Made by a program: the position numbers and the translations under genes. The notes under the pieces are model-generated. The model did not search any database and was not told the DNA's origin. It saw only the letters and a list, made by a program, of their open reading frames with translations. A stretch of 64,000 bases of DNA, taken from the NCBI RefSeq assembly GCF_014840935.1, contig NZ_CP062005.1, positions 1,054,001 to 1,118,000 of the forward strand. The letters run 5' to 3'. Numbering within the stretch: the stretch's first letter is position 1; each line of letters starts with the position of its first letter. Source of the DNA: Halomonas sp. YLGW01. GTDB lineage: Bacteria; Pseudomonadota; Gammaproteobacteria; Pseudomonadales; Halomonadaceae. Positions 20,674 to 29,386 of the stretch are shown here, one piece after another.

Positions 20674-21900
20674 CTAGGGCTGGGGCGCGGACGTTTCGGC
20701 ACTGGGGCGCTCGCCGACCTCGAGGGTCACGTCCAGCGGCTTGCCATTGCGCACCAGGCGCAGCGGCAGTTGGGTGCCCGGGGAGATGGCGGCGACATCG
20801 GTCATCACCGCTCGGGCATCACGAATGGTGCGGCCGTCGACCTCCAGCAGCACATCGCCGGGCTCGAGGCCGGCGGCAGCGGCCGGCCCGTCGGGCACGA
20901 CGCCCGAGATCACCACCCCGACGATGGCGTCGAGGCCGAAGGAGGCGGCCAGCTCGCGGGTCATCTCCTGGGCCTCGATGCCCAGCCAGCCGCGGATCAC
21001 CCGGCCCTGGGTGACCAGCTCGTCGAGGATCTCCCGCGCCAGGTTGGCGGGGATGGCGAAGCCGATGCCCTGGGAGCCGCCGGAACGGGAGAAGATGGCG
21101 GTGTTGATGCCGACCAGGGCGCCATCGGGGTTGATCAAGGCACCACCGGAGTTGCCGGGATTGATGGCCGCATCGGTCTGGATGAAGTCCTCGTAGGCAT
21201 TCAGCCCCAGGTGGCTGCGGCCGGTGGCGCTGACGATCCCCATGGTCACCGTCTGGCCGACCCCGAAGGGGTTGCCGATGGCCAGCGCTACATCGCCCAC
21301 CGCCGCCTGGTTCGAGTCGGAGAGGGCGATCACCGGCAGGTCGTCGAGATCGATGCGCAAGACGGCCAGGTCGCTCTCCGGGTCGGTGCCGATCACCTCG
21401 GCGAGGGTCTCGCGACCGTCCCGCAGGGCGACCTGAATCTGGTCGGCGCCGCTGATCACGTGATGGTTGGTGAGCACATAGCCCTCGTCGCTGACGATGA
21501 CGCCCGAGCCGAGGCTCGAGAGCATGCGCTGGCGCCTGGGCATGTCATCACCGAAGAACTGGCTGAAGAAGGGGTCCGACATCAGCGGATGCTGTTCACG
21601 CTCGACCACCCGCGAGGAATAGATGTTCACCACCGCGGGCGCCGCCTGCTCCACCGCCTCCGAGTAGCTGACCGGGCCTGAGTTCCGTGACAGGGCCGGG
21701 GCATCGCGAACCTCGGGGGCGGGGCGGTTCACTTCTGGCGTCGTCGGTGTCTGGCGGGTGGGCTCTAGGCTTGCGGCTGGCGGCGAGACCGATACGGCCG
21801 GGTTCTGGCCGCCGAGTTCGGGGAAGGCGATCAGCAGCACGATGGCCAGCAGGACGCCGGCCAGGGTCGGCCAGACGAGGGGCAGGAGAAAACGACGCAT
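20674..21900 (-). CDS. DegS/AlgW-type periplasmic serine protease
   Basis: A 408-residue trypsin-like HtrA-family protease. An N-terminal hydrophobic anchor (LLPLVWPTLAGVLLAIVLLIAF) leads to the protease domain with the triad in TNHHVIS, ESDLAVLRID and NPGNSGGALIN. One PDZ domain follows (GVVPDGPAAAAGLEPGDVLLEVDG). A single PDZ plus a retained anchor points to DegS/AlgW, which senses misfolded porins and cleaves the anti-sigma factor RseA/MucA, rather than to two-PDZ DegP. The Pro- and Thr-rich linker after the anchor is longer than in DegS (E. coli, about 355 residues). Confidence 0.9.
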   Translation of the reverse strand: MRRFLLPLVWPTLAGVLLAIVLLIAFPELGGQNPAVSVSPPAASLEPTRQTPTTPEVNRPAPEVRDAPALSRNSGPVSYSEAVEQAAPAVVNIYSSRVVEREQHPLMSDPFFSQFFGDDMPRRQRMLSSLGSGVIVSDEGYVLTNHHVISGADQIQVALRDGRETLAEVIGTDPESDLAVLRIDLDDLPVIALSDSNQAAVGDVALAIGNPFGVGQTVTMGIVSATGRSHLGLNAYEDFIQTDAAINPGNSGGALINPDGALVGINTAIFSRSGGSQGIGFAIPANLAREILDELVTQGRVIRGWLGIEAQEMTRELAASFGLDAIVGVVISGVVPDGPAAAAGLEPGDVLLEVDGRTIRDARAVMTDVAAISPGTQLPLRLVRNGKPLDVTLEVGERPSAETSAPQP

Positions 21901-21948
21901 GAGGAATCCTTGTCATCCGTGGCGGTCGCTGGGGGCCGCCGCAGCCGG

Positions 21949-21966
21949 TACAATCGAGGAATTGTA
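21949..21966. promoter_or_regulatory. Inverted repeat made of two facing TACAAT boxes
   Basis: TACAAT (21949-21954) and ATTGTA (21961-21966) form a perfect inverted repeat with a 6-base spacer, extendable to 8 bp per arm with one mismatch. Each arm reads as a -10 box on its own strand, in the gap between the divergent protease and Nif3-like genes. Good -35 boxes are not evident, so it could also be an operator. Confidence 0.4.
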
Positions 21967-21999
21967 TCATTGCTCATGTAACGATGCCCGGAGGCAAGA

Positions 22000-22782
22000 A
22001 TGATCTCTCGCCAAGCCCTGGTCGCCGCCTGCGACGAGCGCCTGCAGGCGGCGCGCTTCAAGGACTACACCGTCAACGGCTTGCAGGTGGAGGGTCGCGA
22101 GCGCGTGGCTCGCGTGATGACCGGCGTGACCGCCTGTCAGGCGTTGGTCGACGAGGCGGTCGCCTGGGAGGCCGACCTGCTGCTGGTGCATCATGGCTAC
22201 TTCTGGAAGAACGAGCCGGTGGAGGTGACCGGAATGAAGCGGCGCCGGTTGGCGGCGCTGTTGGCCAACGACATCAGTCTGCTGGCCTATCACCTGCCGC
22301 TGGATGTCCATCCGGAGCTTGGCAATAACGCCCGACTGGCCGAGCGGCTGGGCTTCGAGGTCGACGGCTGCGCCGACGGCGAGCTGGGCGAGGGGCTCTT
22401 GTGGCTGGGGCGTCCAGGTGAGGCACTGACGAGTGCCGGGGGCGAGGGGCTCGACGAGCAGGCGCTGGCGGCGCACGTCGCTAGGCAGCTGGGTCGTGAA
22501 CCGTTGTTGATCGAGGGATGCCGGGGACCCGTCGAGCGCATCGCCTGGTGCACCGGCGGGGCGCAGGACATGATCACGGCGGCCCATGAAGCGGGCGCCG
22601 ATGTCTTCATCTCGGGCGAGATCTCCGAGCGCACCACTCATCTGGCGCGCGAGCTGGGGATCGGCTACCTGGCGGCGGGGCATCATGCCACCGAGCGCTA
22701 TGGCGTGCAGGCCATGGGCGCCTGGCTGGCCGCCGAGTATGGCATCACCCATCGCTTCGTGGAGATCGACAACCCGGCCTGA
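22000..22782 (+). CDS. Nif3-like dinuclear metal centre protein (DUF34, YbgI family)
   Basis: A 260-residue protein of the NIF3/YbgI family, often annotated as GTP cyclohydrolase I type 2 or metal-binding hexamer. Metal-ligand motifs are LLVHHGYFWK and TGGAQDMI in the middle and AGHHATERYGVQAMG near the end. The family's cellular role is not settled; metal trafficking and nucleotide hydrolysis have both been proposed. A ribosome-binding site (GGAGG) precedes ATG 22000. Confidence 0.9.
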   Translation: MISRQALVAACDERLQAARFKDYTVNGLQVEGRERVARVMTGVTACQALVDEAVAWEADLLLVHHGYFWKNEPVEVTGMKRRRLAALLANDISLLAYHLPLDVHPELGNNARLAERLGFEVDGCADGELGEGLLWLGRPGEALTSAGGEGLDEQALAAHVARQLGREPLLIEGCRGPVERIAWCTGGAQDMITAAHEAGADVFISGEISERTTHLARELGIGYLAAGHHATERYGVQAMGAWLAAEYGITHRFVEIDNPA

Positions 22783-22800
22783 TCGCGCCCCTTGCTCATG

Positions 22801-22829
22801 AAGACGCCGGCCATCATGGCCGGCGTCTT
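22801..22829. terminator. Bidirectional terminator between the Nif3-like gene and zapG
   Basis: AAGACGCCGGCCA and TGGCCGGCGTCTT form a perfect 13-bp stem with a 3-base loop between convergent genes. The T tracts are short on both strands. Confidence 0.75.
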
Positions 22830-22856
22830 CGTGTCAGCGGCGGCGGGCGCCCCTGC

Positions 22857-23297
22857 TCAGTAGCGGGGCGGTTGGGTCTCGCTCTGTTCCTCGCCGCGCT
22901 TGAGGCCGAAGTCCTCGGACAGGGTGCCATGGCCGCCATCGGCGTAGTCGCGGGGCATGTCGGGCGTCTCGCCGGGCTCGGCGGTGTCGGTCTCCGGCTG
23001 GAGGCGGCGCTTGACCTGCGGATCCGCGCAGAGCTGGTCGGCCCCCTGGGACAGCTGCTGTTCCAGTTCGCGGCTCTGGCGCTGAATGCTGGCGGCCAGG
23101 TCGGCGGCGCGCACGAAATGGTCGTTCAGCGAGTCCTTGACCTGGTGAAGTTCGAGCTCGGTCTCGGCCAGGCGCTGGCGGACCTTCTGGTTGCGCGCCA
23201 CGTTGGCGTTGAGCAGGTGGTAGCCCAGTGCGCCGATGCCGATGCCGGCAAGCCCGCTGGCCAGTGCCAGGATCCAGTCGATGTTGCTCTCGTACAC
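22857..23297 (-). CDS. zapG: ZapG/YhcB family (DUF1043) inner-membrane division protein
   Basis: A 146-residue protein with one N-terminal transmembrane helix (WILALASGLAGIGIGALGYHLL), then a long coiled-coil (residues about 30-95) and a polar, disordered tail ending in TQPPRY. In E. coli YhcB/ZapG links cell division and envelope synthesis. The length fits the family. It is convergent with the Nif3-like gene and divergent from zapE. Confidence 0.87.
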   Translation of the reverse strand: MYESNIDWILALASGLAGIGIGALGYHLLNANVARNQKVRQRLAETELELHQVKDSLNDHFVRAADLAASIQRQSRELEQQLSQGADQLCADPQVKRRLQPETDTAEPGETPDMPRDYADGGHGTLSEDFGLKRGEEQSETQPPRY

Positions 23298-23474
23298 GTC
23301 GTCCCCCTTCGATTCTGTCGCCCCGGCACCGGTGCTCCACTGGCCGGGGGTGGCGCGTTGTCGAGGTCGCGACCTGCGCCTCCCCTGACACCATTATATG
23401 AGGGAGAGCGAGACTCAGGTCAATGCGCGAGCGCCGCCACGCTGGGTGACCTGTGCGCTCGGCCTCCCGATACG

Positions 23475-23480
23475 TATAAT
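23475..23480 (+). promoter_or_regulatory. Consensus -10 box upstream of zapE
   Basis: A perfect TATAAT lies 43 bases upstream of the zapE ATG. The hexamer 17 bases before it (TGTGCG) is a poor -35 box. Confidence 0.45.
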
Positions 23481-23522
23481 GTTCGCTTTCGATCACCACC
23501 GTCCGAGGTAGCCAAGACGCTG

Positions 23523-24713
23523 ATGTGTGCGACAACGACTTCCGCCGGCTCGCCGGCCTCCGCTCAGGCGGGGACGCCCCTGGCGCGTTACCAGACCGAT
23601 CTCGAGCGCGAGGGTTTCGCGCATGATCCGGCTCAGGAGCAGGCGGTGCGCCACCTGCAGCGGCTCTACGATGATCTGCTGGCCACGCCGCAGCGCTCAC
23701 CACGCCCGCCCGCCAAGGAGCGTAAGGGGCTCAAGTCCCGGGTGGCCGGCTTCTTCGGCGCCAGGCAGGCGGCCTCACCCTTCGAGGCGCCGCCGGCGGT
23801 GACGGGGCTCTACTTCTGGGGCGGCGTCGGGCGCGGCAAGACCTATCTGGTCGATACCTTCTACGAGGCGCTGCCCTTCTCCGAGAAGATGCGTACCCAT
23901 TTCCACCGCTTCATGCAGCGGGTCCATAACGAGCTCGAACACTACAAGGGCGAGAAGGACCCGCTGAAGCTGATCGCCGCCAAGTTCGCCCGCGAGGCGA
24001 GGGTGATCTGCTTCGACGAGTTCTTCGTCAAGGACATCACCGATGCGATGATTCTCGCGACCCTGCTCGAATCGCTGTTCGAGCATGGGGTCGTGCTGGT
24101 GGCCACCTCCAACATCGTACCCTCGGAGCTCTACAAGGATGGCCTGCAGCGAGCACGCTTCTTGCCGGCCATCGACCTGCTGGAGCGTCATTGCGAGGTG
24201 GTCAATGTCGACTCGGGCATCGACTATCGGCTGCGTGCCCTGGAGCGCGCCGAGATCTTCCACGCGCCGCTCGACGAGGCCGCCGAGACAGAGCTTTCGC
24301 GCAGCTTTCGCGAGCTCGCCGGCCACGACGGCGAGCAGGATGAGCGCATCGAGATCAATCATCGGGTGCTGCGTGCGCGCCGCCTGCATGAGGACGTGGC
24401 CTGGTTCGACTTCACCGAGCTCTGTGACGGTCCGCGCAGCCAGAACGATTACATCGAGCTGGCGCGCGAGTTTCATACCGTGCTGGTCTCTGGCGTGCCG
24501 CGCATGGGGCGGGGCAGCGACGATCAGGCGCGGCGCTTCATCAATATGGTCGACGAGTTCTACGACCGGGCGGTGAAGCTTCTGATGTCCGCCGAGGTGC
24601 CGGCCGAGTCGCTGTACAGCGAGGGCAGCCTGAGCTTCGAGTTCGAGCGCACCCTGTCGCGGCTGCAGGAGATGCAGTCCCACGAGTACCTGGCGCTGCC
24701 GCACAAGCCCTGA
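23523..24713 (+). CDS. zapE: Cell division ATPase ZapE (AFG1 family)
   Basis: A 396-residue AFG1-like ATPase. Walker A GGVGRGKT is at residues 100-107 and Walker B is [16 protein letters not shown], followed by [17 protein letters not shown]. In E. coli ZapE joins the Z-ring late and modulates FtsZ bundling. The N-terminal 20 residues are low-complexity and vary in the family. I chose ATG 23523 because the promoter-like TATAAT lies just upstream; the frame is open much farther back over zapG. Confidence 0.94.
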   Translation: MCATTTSAGSPASAQAGTPLARYQTDLEREGFAHDPAQEQAVRHLQRLYDDLLATPQRSPRPPAKERKGLKSRVAGFFGARQAASPFEAPPAVTGLYFWGGVGRGKTYLVDTFYEALPFSEKMRTHFHRFMQRVHNELEHYKGEKDPLKLIAAKFAREARVICFDEFFVKDITDAMILATLLESLFEHGVVLVATSNIVPSELYKDGLQRARFLPAIDLLERHCEVVNVDSGIDYRLRALERAEIFHAPLDEAAETELSRSFRELAGHDGEQDERIEINHRVLRARRLHEDVAWFDFTELCDGPRSQNDYIELAREFHTVLVSGVPRMGRGSDDQARRFINMVDEFYDRAVKLLMSAEVPAESLYSEGSLSFEFERTLSRLQEMQSHEYLALPHKP

Positions 24714-24730
24714 AATTCTCCCGCGAGGCC

Positions 24731-24759
24731 TTAACCCGAACGAGCGAGTCGTGTACACT
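24731..24759 (+). promoter_or_regulatory. Probable promoter of rplM-rpsI
   Basis: TTAACC at 24731 and TACACT at 24754 are separated by exactly 17 bases. The -10 box sits between two 8-base inverted copies, CGAGCGAG (24741-24748) and CTCGCTCG (24765-24772). Confidence 0.6.
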
Positions 24760-24764
24760 GCGCG

Positions 24765-24888
24765 CTCGCTCGAACGTTGGCGGTTGATTTGCCCTGCGGC
24801 AAGCGGCCGACAACCAAGAAAAATAGGGATGGTAGGCGGCGTCGTCCGACGTTATGGCCTGCCCCATGCGACAATTGGTGATTCACCC
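24765..24888 (+). promoter_or_regulatory. 5' leader of rplM, possible autoregulatory RNA
   Basis: About 120 untranslated bases separate the likely promoter from the rplM start. Small hairpins can form, such as TTGCC-CTGC-GGCAA and CGTCG-TC-CGACG. In E. coli L13 represses its own operon through the leader, so a similar site is plausible, but no established structure could be confirmed by eye. Confidence 0.3.
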
Positions 24889-25317
24889 ATGAAGACGTTT
24901 ACTGCTAAGCCGCAGTCCGTCGAGCGCGACTGGTTCGTCGTCGACGCTACGGACAAGACCCTCGGTCGCCTGGCCACCGAGATCGCTCGCCGCCTGCGTG
25001 GCAAGCACAAGCCGGAATATACCCCGCACGTCGACACCGGCGATTACATCGTCGTGGTCAACGCCGAGAAGGTGACGGTGACCGGCAACAAGGCACAGGC
25101 CAAGAACTACTACCGTCACACCGGTTACCCGGGTGGCCTGCGCTCCATGAACTTCGAGAAGATGATCGGTCACGCCCCCGAGCGCGTCATCGAGTCTGCC
25201 GTCAAGGGCATGCTGCCGAAGGGCCCGCTGGGTCGCGCCATGTACTCGAAACTCAAGGTCTATGCCGGTACCGAGCATCCGCATGCCGCCCAGCAGCCGC
25301 AAGAACTGAACATCTAA
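24889..25317 (+). CDS. rplM: 50S ribosomal protein L13
   Basis: A 142-residue protein, exactly the usual bacterial length, starting MKTFTAKP with the conserved [33 protein letters not shown] block and a [21 protein letters not shown] segment near the end. It binds 23S rRNA early in large-subunit assembly. The open frame extends upstream, but ATG 24889 gives the standard protein. It is paired with rpsI 13 bases downstream. Confidence 0.98.
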   Translation: MKTFTAKPQSVERDWFVVDATDKTLGRLATEIARRLRGKHKPEYTPHVDTGDYIVVVNAEKVTVTGNKAQAKNYYRHTGYPGGLRSMNFEKMIGHAPERVIESAVKGMLPKGPLGRAMYSKLKVYAGTEHPHAAQQPQELNI

Positions 25318-25330
25318 GGGGTAGATTGCC

Positions 25331-25720
25331 ATGACTCAACAGTATTACGGTACCGGTCGCCGCAAGACTTCCACCGCGCGCGTCTTCCTCAAGCCGGGCA
25401 CCGGCAAGATCACCGTCAACAGCCGTGAGCTCAACGAGTTCTTCGGTCGTGTCACCGGTCGCATGGTCGTCCGTCAGCCGCTCGAGCTGACCGAGACTCT
25501 GGACCAGTTCGACGTCTACGTGACCGTCAAGGGCGGTGGTGGTTCCGCTCAGGCCGGCGCCATCCGCCACGGCATCACCCGTGCGCTGATGCAGTACAAC
25601 GAAGACTTCCGCAAGCCGCTGCGTGAAGCCGGCTACGTCACTCGTGACGCCCGCGAAGTCGAGCGTAAGAAAGTCGGCCTGCGCAAAGCACGCCGTAGCC
25701 CGCAGTTCTCCAAGCGTTAA
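25331..25720 (+). CDS. rpsI: 30S ribosomal protein S9
   Basis: A 129-residue protein with the full S9 signature: [19 protein letters not shown] at the N terminus, [19 protein letters not shown] in the middle and the basic tail [10 protein letters not shown], whose final Lys-Arg reaches the tRNA anticodon region in the P site. A strong terminator follows. Confidence 0.98.
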   Translation: MTQQYYGTGRRKTSTARVFLKPGTGKITVNSRELNEFFGRVTGRMVVRQPLELTETLDQFDVYVTVKGGGGSAQAGAIRHGITRALMQYNEDFRKPLREAGYVTRDAREVERKKVGLRKARRSPQFSKR

Positions 25721-25738
25721 GCGCTTCGAGGGTGCGAC

Positions 25739-25775
25739 AAAACGCCCGGTCCCCATTGGGGGCCGGGCGTTTTTT
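25739..25775 (+). terminator. Rho-independent terminator of rplM-rpsI
   Basis: AACGCCCGG (25741-25749) pairs with CCGGGCGTT (25763-25771), extended inside by CCCC/GGGG, and is followed by a run of T. Confidence 0.92.
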
Positions 25776-25830
25776 ATGCTCGCTCAATGATTTGAGTCAG
25801 GTATGCTGCAGCATAGGGATAGGGCAGCGC

Positions 25831-25859
25831 TTGTCTTCATGCAGACCTTTTCCTAACAT
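25831..25859 (+). promoter_or_regulatory. Probable promoter of petABC
   Basis: TTGTCT at 25831 and TAACAT at 25854 are spaced by exactly 17 bases, about 79 bases before the petA ATG. Confidence 0.5.
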
Positions 25860-25937
25860 GGAATTCATTTATCCGTGACGTCGCGGCAGCGGCCGGTGCG
25901 GATGCGCAGCGGGTGACTGGATGGGGAGCAGAACAAG

Positions 25938-26534
25938 ATGGCAGACAATGGCGTGAACAAGGGGCGACGCCGCTTCCTCGTGGCTGCCACCAGCGTCGTC
26001 GGGGCCGCGGGCGCCGTCGGAGTCGCGGTGCCTTTCGTTGCCTCCTGGCAGCCCAGCGCCAAGGCGCGTGCCGCGGGGGCTCCGGTCGAGGCGGATATCT
26101 CCAAGCTTGAGCCCGGCCAGCAGATGACCGTCGAGTGGCGAGGCAAGCCCGTCTGGTTGGTGCGTCGCGACGAGGCCATGATCGAGAAGCTCAAGAATCT
26201 GGATCCTTCTCGCCTAAGAGACCCCGAGTCCGAAGCGCCGCAGCAGCCTGGTTATGTGGACCCCGTGCTGCGCTCCATCAAGCCGGAGGTGCTGGTGCTG
26301 GTCGGCATCTGTACCCACCTCGGTTGCTCCCCCTCCTTTCGGCCCGAACCTGGCGCCGCCGATCTCGGCGGAGACTGGCCGGGTGGCTATTTCTGCCCCT
26401 GTCATGGCTCGCGCTTCGACATGGCCGGGCGGGTTTTCACCGGCGTGCCGGCACCCCTGAACTTGGAAGTGCCACCGCATCGCTATGACAACGACAACAT
26501 CATCGTTGTCGGCGAAGACGAGGAGGCAGCCTGA
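25938..26534 (+). CDS. petA: Ubiquinol-cytochrome c reductase iron-sulfur subunit (Rieske)
   Basis: A 198-residue Rieske protein. A twin-arginine type N terminus (KGRRRFL then a hydrophobic helix) acts as an uncleaved anchor. The [2Fe-2S] ligands are in CTHLGC and CPCHGS, about 20 residues apart. It takes electrons from ubiquinol in the bc1 complex and passes them to cytochrome c1. The last base of the stop is the first base of petB. Confidence 0.97.
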   Translation: MADNGVNKGRRRFLVAATSVVGAAGAVGVAVPFVASWQPSAKARAAGAPVEADISKLEPGQQMTVEWRGKPVWLVRRDEAMIEKLKNLDPSRLRDPESEAPQQPGYVDPVLRSIKPEVLVLVGICTHLGCSPSFRPEPGAADLGGDWPGGYFCPCHGSRFDMAGRVFTGVPAPLNLEVPPHRYDNDNIIVVGEDEEAA

Positions 26535-27793
26535 TGGGTAATCCGAATCGCGCCAAGGCCGAAAGTGGCATCATGCGCTGGATCGATGATCGCTTTCCGG
26601 CCACCCAGATGTGGGAAGAGCATCTGGCCAAGTATTACGCACCCAAGAACTTCAACTTCTGGTACTTCTTCGGGTCACTGGCCTTGCTGGTGCTGGTCAA
26701 CCAGATCCTGACCGGTGTGTGGCTGACCATGAGCTATAACCCTTCGGCAGAAGGCGCCTTCGCATCGGTCGAGTACATCATGCGGGACGTCGAGTACGGC
26801 TGGCTGATCCGCTACATGCACTCCACCGGGGCCACGGCCTTCTTCGTTGTGGTTTACCTGCATATGTTCCGCGCCCTGCTCTATGGTTCCTACAAGGCGC
26901 CTCGGGAGCTGGTGTGGGTCTTCGGCATGACCATCTACCTGGCGCTGATGGCCGAGGCCTTCATGGGCTACCTGCTGCCCTGGGGTCAGATGTCCTACTG
27001 GGGCGCCCAGGTGATCATCTCTCTTTTCTCGGCCATTCCGGTAATCGGAGCCGATCTGACCCAGTGGATTCGGGGCGACTTCCTGATCTCCGGCATCACC
27101 CTGAACCGCTTCTTCGCGCTGCACGTGGTGGCCCTGCCGATCGTGATCCTGGGCTTGGTGGTGCTGCATATCCTGGCGCTGCACGAGGTGGGGTCCAACA
27201 ACCCGGATGGCATCGACATCAAGGCCAAGAAGGACGAGACCGGCAAGCCGCTGGACGGCATCCCGTTCCACCCCTACTACACCGTCAAGGATCTGGTAGG
27301 GGTGGCGGTGTTCCTGTTCGTGTTCTGCGTGGTGATCTTCTATTTCCCGGAAGGTGGCGGCTACTTCCTCGAGAAGCCCAACTTCGAGCCTTCCGATCCG
27401 TTGAAGACGCCCGATCACATCGCGCCGGTGTGGTATTTCACGCCGTTCTACGCGATGCTGCGGGCCATTACCTTCTCGCTGTTCGGCCTGGACTCCAAGT
27501 TCCTGGGGGTACTGGTGATGGGCGGGGCGATCGCCATCCTCTTCGTGCTGCCCTGGCTGGACAAGAGTCCGGTGCGCTCCATGCGCTACAAGGGCTGGCT
27601 GTCGAAGATCATGCTCACGCTGTTCGCGATCAGTTTCGTGGTGCTCGGGGTACTCGGCGTGCTGCCGTCGACGCCGGGCCGCACCGTGGTGGCTCAGATC
27701 TGCACGGCGGTCTATTTCTCCTTCTTCGTGCTGATGCCGATCTACACGCGGCTGGAGAGCACCAAACCCGTTCCGGAGAGGGTGACTGGCTAA
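26534..27793 (+). CDS. petB: Cytochrome b of the bc1 complex
   Basis: A 419-residue membrane protein of full length (not split into b6 and subunit IV), with eight or more hydrophobic helices. Haem-ligand histidines are in YMHSTGATAFF and YLHMFRALLYG and their partners in the fourth helix (RFFALHVVALP and VVLHILALHEVG). The quinol-site PEWY-type motif is not obvious in standard form; a PVWYFTPFYAMLR segment occupies that position, a known variant type. It overlaps petA and petC by one base each. Confidence 0.96.
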   Translation: MGNPNRAKAESGIMRWIDDRFPATQMWEEHLAKYYAPKNFNFWYFFGSLALLVLVNQILTGVWLTMSYNPSAEGAFASVEYIMRDVEYGWLIRYMHSTGATAFFVVVYLHMFRALLYGSYKAPRELVWVFGMTIYLALMAEAFMGYLLPWGQMSYWGAQVIISLFSAIPVIGADLTQWIRGDFLISGITLNRFFALHVVALPIVILGLVVLHILALHEVGSNNPDGIDIKAKKDETGKPLDGIPFHPYYTVKDLVGVAVFLFVFCVVIFYFPEGGGYFLEKPNFEPSDPLKTPDHIAPVWYFTPFYAMLRAITFSLFGLDSKFLGVLVMGGAIAILFVLPWLDKSPVRSMRYKGWLSKIMLTLFAISFVVLGVLGVLPSTPGRTVVAQICTAVYFSFFVLMPIYTRLESTKPVPERVTG

Positions 27794-28563
27794 TGAAAAA
27801 GCAACTGTTCGCACTGCTCGTTGCCTTGATGCCGGTAACCGGGTTCGCCGCGGGCGGAGCGGCCGTGCATCTCGACGAGATGACGCCCGACCTGCACGAC
27901 AAGGCGTCCCTGCAGAATGGCATGAAGTTGTTCACCAACTATTGCATGGGCTGTCACTCTCTGGAGTATCAGCGCTATGCTCGGGCCGCCGAGGACCTGG
28001 GCATTCCCCAGGAGCTGGTCGAGGAGAATCTGATCTTCTCCGAGGATCTGGCCTTCAATGATCAGATGCGCAACGCCATGTCGGAGGGGGATGCCGCTTC
28101 CTGGTTCGGCGCCGCGCCGCCGGACCTGACCCTGGAGGCGCGCCTGAGGGGCACGGACTGGATCTACACCTATCTGCGCAGCTTCTACAAGGACGGCGAG
28201 CGCCCGCTGGGCGTCAATAACACGGTGTTCCCGCTGGTGGGGATGCCTAACGTGCTGGAGCCGCTGCAGGGCGTGCAGGAGATGGTCTGTGCCGAGACCG
28301 ACCGGCCGGTGCCGGGCCACGAGCCCGACCCGCTGACCGGCAAGTACCAGTCCTGTGATGTGTTGCAGGTGACTCAGCCGGGCGAGCTGGAGCCTGCGGA
28401 GTTCGATCAGGCGATCTACGACCTGACCAACTTCCTGGCCTACGTCGGCGAGCCGTCCAAGCTTCAGGCGCAGGCGCTGGGCCCGAAGGTCTTGCTCTTC
28501 ATCTTCATCTTCGGCGTCATTGCCTACCTGCTCAAGCGTGAGTACTGGCGCGATATCCACTGA
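27793..28563 (+). CDS. petC: Cytochrome c1
   Basis: A 256-residue c1-type cytochrome. A cleavable signal peptide (MKKQLFALLVALMPVTGFAA) is followed by the haem motif CMGCH at residues 51-55. A C-terminal transmembrane helix (VLLFIFIFGVIAYLL) ends in KREYWRDIH. It completes the three-subunit petABC operon; electrons go on to soluble cytochrome c. Confidence 0.97.
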   Translation: MKKQLFALLVALMPVTGFAAGGAAVHLDEMTPDLHDKASLQNGMKLFTNYCMGCHSLEYQRYARAAEDLGIPQELVEENLIFSEDLAFNDQMRNAMSEGDAASWFGAAPPDLTLEARLRGTDWIYTYLRSFYKDGERPLGVNNTVFPLVGMPNVLEPLQGVQEMVCAETDRPVPGHEPDPLTGKYQSCDVLQVTQPGELEPAEFDQAIYDLTNFLAYVGEPSKLQAQALGPKVLLFIFIFGVIAYLLKREYWRDIH

Positions 28564-28584
28564 TTTCACTCAGTGGTGGCATTG

Positions 28585-28624
28585 GGGGCGCATGGCCGAC
28601 GGACATGCGCCCCTGTCTATTTTC
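28585..28624 (+). terminator. Terminator after petC
   Basis: GGGGCGCATG (28585-28594) pairs perfectly with CATGCGCCCC (28604-28613), followed by a T-containing tail. Confidence 0.8.
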
Positions 28625-28708
28625 CATGACCCGAGACGCGGGTCCCGGCGCCTGGAGACACGGTCAACGTGTTATCATCCAGGCTCGAACTGTTGCGAGG
28701 AATGATAC

Positions 28709-29335
28709 ATGGGTGTTGTGGCCAAGCGGTCGTCGATGACCTTCTACTCCGGTAGCGATGATCACTTCAGTCATCGCGTGCGGATCGTGCTGGCAGAGAA
28801 AGGGGTTGCCGTCGACATCCTGGACGTCAAGGAAGGCAGTCATCCCGAGGAGCTGGCGGACCTGAATCCGTACAACAGCGTGCCGACGCTGCTGGACCGC
28901 GATCTGGTGCTCTACGAGTCCAAGGTGATGATGGAGTACCTGGATGAGCGCTTCCCGCATCCGCCGCTGTTGCCGGTCTATCCGGTGGCGCGAGCGCAGA
29001 GCCGTCTGTGGATGCATCGCATCGAGCGGGAATGGTGCCCGCTGATCGACCAGATCCAGCAGGGCAGCAAGAAGGAGGCCGAGAAGGCGCGCAAGGAGTT
29101 ACGCGAGAGCCTGATCGGCATTTCACCGATCTTCGAGGACATGCCGTTCTTCATGAGCGAGGAGTTCTCGCTGGTGGATTGCTGTCTGGCGCCCTTGCTG
29201 TGGCGCCTGCCGGCGCTGGGGATCGAGCTGCCGGAGAAGCAGGTCAAGCCGCTGATCAATTACATGGAGCGGACCTTCGAGCGGGAGTCTTTCAAGGCCT
29301 CGCTGTCGGAAGCCGAGCGCGAGATGCGCACCTGA
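28709..29335 (+). CDS. sspA: Stringent starvation protein A
   Basis: A 208-residue glutathione-transferase fold protein that binds RNA polymerase and acts as a transcription cofactor under starvation and acid stress. The N-terminal thioredoxin-like part has [23 protein letters not shown], where GST cysteine chemistry is lost as in other SspA, and [19 protein letters not shown]. The SspA surface motif with P-H-P-P-L-L-P-V is present. sspA-sspB follow petABC, a conserved order. Confidence 0.96.
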   Translation: MGVVAKRSSMTFYSGSDDHFSHRVRIVLAEKGVAVDILDVKEGSHPEELADLNPYNSVPTLLDRDLVLYESKVMMEYLDERFPHPPLLPVYPVARAQSRLWMHRIEREWCPLIDQIQQGSKKEAEKARKELRESLIGISPIFEDMPFFMSEEFSLVDCCLAPLLWRLPALGIELPEKQVKPLINYMERTFERESFKASLSEAEREMRT

Positions 29336-29386
29336 TACCCCGGTCGGGCCGCAAGGCCCGACCCTTAGCGACAATGGAGACCCGAG

